This document shows positions 62,337 through 64,000 of a stretch of DNA of 64,000 nt, piece by piece. The notes below the pieces were generated by a model, which worked only from the letters and a program-made list of their open reading frames with translations, ran no database searches and was not told where the DNA came from. The stretch lies in contig NZ_CP163435.1 of NCBI RefSeq assembly GCF_041051975.1, positions 4,712,001 through 4,776,000 on the forward strand, read 5' to 3'. How positions within the stretch are numbered: position 1 is the stretch's first letter; each line of letters opens with the position of its first letter. The DNA is from Streptomyces sp. R21 (GTDB lineage: Bacteria > Actinomycetota > Actinomycetes > Streptomycetales > Streptomycetaceae). The position numbers and the translations under genes are program-made.

Positions 62337-64000
62337 GACCGCACCGGCACCGGTCGTGGTGGAGCCACCAACCGCGTTCGCCTCTCCGCTGACCCTCATC
62401 CTCGACGAGGAGCGCACGGGCGCGCGGAACCTGGAAGAAGCACTCTTCCTCAGTTTCACCGCCGATCTCGGCTTCTTCGAGGAGGTCGCCCTCGGCATCA
62501 CCCAGGCCACCGGCGCACGCGTCACGGTGGCGGGAGACGTCTCCATGGCCCGGAACGATCCCCGCTCCGTCCGGCGGGCCGGACGGAGCTATCTCGCCGG
62601 TCTGGCATACGCCCACGGTGCCGCGTTCCATCCCAAGCTGATCGTCCTCGCCGGACCGGAACACGCCATCATCGCTCTCGGCTCCGGCAACACCACGCTG
62701 GCCGGCTGGCAGGCCAACGCCGAACTGTGGACGGTTCTGCGGGTGGACGGCGAGCAGAGTCCCGCCGCGGTTCCGGAGCTGTCGGCATGGCTGCGCGACC
62801 TCCCGGAAAAGGTGAGGTTTTCCGCCGGAGTGCCACAGTCGCTGAGTCGGGTCGCAGCGCTGCTGGACCGGCTCCACCGCGACAGGACACCCAAGGCGCC
62901 ACAGGTCCGCGTCGTCAGCAGTCTGCGCTCGCCGATCATCGATCAGCTGCCGCAGGGGCCCGTCGACGAACTGGCCGTGTTCGCGCCCTTCTACGACCGG
63001 CGCTCGATGGCACTGCGGCGGCTGCTCGAACGCTTCCGTCCGAGCCGGTTCGCCCTCGCCTACCAGCCCGGGCTCAGCGATCTCGACGGTCCGTCGGTCG
63101 CCGCCCTGGTGAAGGAGTACGACGGACGCGTCATCAGCGACAACGACCAGCGGTACCGCCACGGGAAACTCGTCGAGTGGGTCTCCGAGGGGCAGCGGTG
63201 GGCCCTGACCGGCAGCCCGAACCTTTCCGCCGCGGCCCTGCTGCTTTCCCAGGGCGAGGGAGGCAACTGCGAACTCGGCGTCATCACCCCCATTCCCGCC
63301 ACCCTCCTTCCGGACGGCACCGACGAGCCCGCCACCCGGCTGCACACGGCCCCACCCCTTCCCCGTCCCATCGCCGGCAGTGGGCCGCTGCTGCTCGGTG
63401 CCCTACGCGTACCGGACGGCCTGGAGATCAGCGTGGCCCGGCCTCTCTCCGACACCGCTCACCTGGAGTTGTCTCAGGCGGCAGCACCGCCGGAGGCATG
63501 GGAGCGCATCGCCGAAATCCCGCCCGGACAGGCCACGCTGACGGTGACGGCTCCGGCTGATGCGGGCAGCCGTGTGCGCCTGGTCGTAGTCGACAGCGAC
63601 GGCGTACCAAGCTTCGGCAACATCGTGTTCGTCGTCGACCCTGACCGCGCCCTGCGCCGAATGACTCCGGCCCAGTCCCAGACCCCCACAACACGGCCAC
63701 CCGACCTGTTCGCGGATCCCCGGCTCGCCGAACGATTCCTGGGCGACCTGGAAACCCTCCGTACGGGACTGACCCCCACCCCAGCGGGTGTATCCGCGAG
63801 CAGCAGCACTGGCGGTGCGGTCGCTACGGCCCCGCTGGACGGCGACGAGGACGGCTGGGAGAGCTACCTGGACGAATGCGCCGGACGCGTCGGACACCAG
63901 CTCACTCGCTTCGCGCTGGGGCTCCCACTGCCCACCGACACCAGCACGCCCTTTCAGGACCTGCTGCCCGTCTCCTGGGACGAGCGGTTCACCGACGACA
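62329..64000 (+). CDS. Phospholipase-D-like protein, 5' part
   Basis: At least 557 residues, continuing past the window. Two HKD half-sites are seen: FHPKLIVLAGPEHAIIALGSGN (His101, Lys103, Ser119, Asn121) and RHGKLVEWVSEGQRWALTGSPN (His278, Lys280, Ser296, Asn298). Both lack the aspartate but keep the HxK and GSxN of PLD nucleases such as DrmC-like defence proteins. DNA or RNA cleavage is the likely activity. It starts with TTG, seven bases after GGGAGG, overlapping the previous gene. Confidence 0.82.
   Translation, partial: MTETAPAPVVVEPPTAFASPLTLILDEERTGARNLEEALFLSFTADLGFFEEVALGITQATGARVTVAGDVSMARNDPRSVRRAGRSYLAGLAYAHGAAFHPKLIVLAGPEHAIIALGSGNTTLAGWQANAELWTVLRVDGEQSPAAVPELSAWLRDLPEKVRFSAGVPQSLSRVAALLDRLHRDRTPKAPQVRVVSSLRSPIIDQLPQGPVDELAVFAPFYDRRSMALRRLLERFRPSRFALAYQPGLSDLDGPSVAALVKEYDGRVISDNDQRYRHGKLVEWVSEGQRWALTGSPNLSAAALLLSQGEGGNCELGVITPIPATLLPDGTDEPATRLHTAPPLPRPIAGSGPLLLGALRVPDGLEISVARPLSDTAHLELSQAAAPPEAWERIAEIPPGQATLTVTAPADAGSRVRLVVVDSDGVPSFGNIVFVVDPDRALRRMTPAQSQTPTTRPPDLFADPRLAERFLGDLETLRTGLTPTPAGVSASSSTGGAVATAPLDGDEDGWESYLDECAGRVGHQLTRFALGLPLPTDTSTPFQDLLPVSWDERFTDD

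Overview
The DNA is very GC-rich with strong third-position GC bias, many GTG starts and a gene order (acetyl-CoA synthetase, NhaA, protease, Nudix, endonuclease III, Crp, two ArsA-like ATPases, WblA, penicillin-binding protein) that I recognise as the Streptomyces chromosomal core around acsA-crp-wblA. Species cannot be fixed from the window. The first 22 kb is conserved core. The remaining 42 kb, starting right after a tRNA-Pro(CGG) gene, is accessory.

Core (1-22173): the end of a beta-carbonic anhydrase; acsA; nhaA; a holin-like membrane protein and an epoxide-hydrolase-like enzyme in a 4-nt overlap; a minus-strand run of MarP-like membrane protease, CoA-type Nudix hydrolase and endonuclease III with a histone-like lysine-rich tail; divergent crp; a nucleotidyltransferase; a minus-strand run of MBL hydrolase, Nudix hydrolase, RidA and DUF4177 genes; two translationally coupled ArsA-like ATPases; wblA; a class A penicillin-binding protein; YqeY; a metallophosphoesterase; a Pr6Pr-type membrane protein; tRNA-Pro. 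Strong hairpins separate most units.

Accessory part 1 (22174-29520): a single-chain restriction-modification enzyme with an N-terminal PD-(D/E)XK nuclease and an N6-adenine methylase, an unknown acidic protein, and a two-gene operon whose second gene joins an XRE DNA-binding domain to a glycine-zipper membrane segment.

Accessory part 2 (29521 to about 37350): an integrative mobilizable element. It has a tyrosine integrase with a LacI-type helix-turn-helix inside its catalytic domain, an excisionase-like protein, a small XRE regulator without a normal start codon, three small element genes, a dense GGGGACC/GGTCCCC repeat field (candidate oriT or iterons), a MobC-like protein and an HUH relaxase. 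I did not find its attachment repeats.

Accessory part 3 (37400-46900): a decayed conserved gene beside a DUF317 gene, a nucleotidyltransferase, a kinase-like gene, and a compact candidate ribosomal-peptide (RiPP) cluster. That cluster is a 55-residue peptide gene with an excellent ribosome binding site, a hairpin, a JmjC oxygenase and an aldo/keto reductase, next to an XRE regulator and an anti-sigma-like ATPase. A serine hydrolase follows.

Accessory part 4 (46997-64000, running off the window): a defence island. One minus-strand operon encodes an SMC/Rad50-like ATPase with a CPVC zinc hook, a small Cys/His protein and a TIGR04141/DUF6119-like protein. A second minus-strand operon encodes a degenerate methylase fused to an HsdS-like domain, then HsdM, HsdS and HsdR. 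A divergent plus-strand operon encodes an unknown 507-residue protein and a phospholipase-D-like protein cut by the window end. Near-identical 18-bp palindromes lie in front of the ATPase operon and between the two divergent operons, which suggests shared control of the island.
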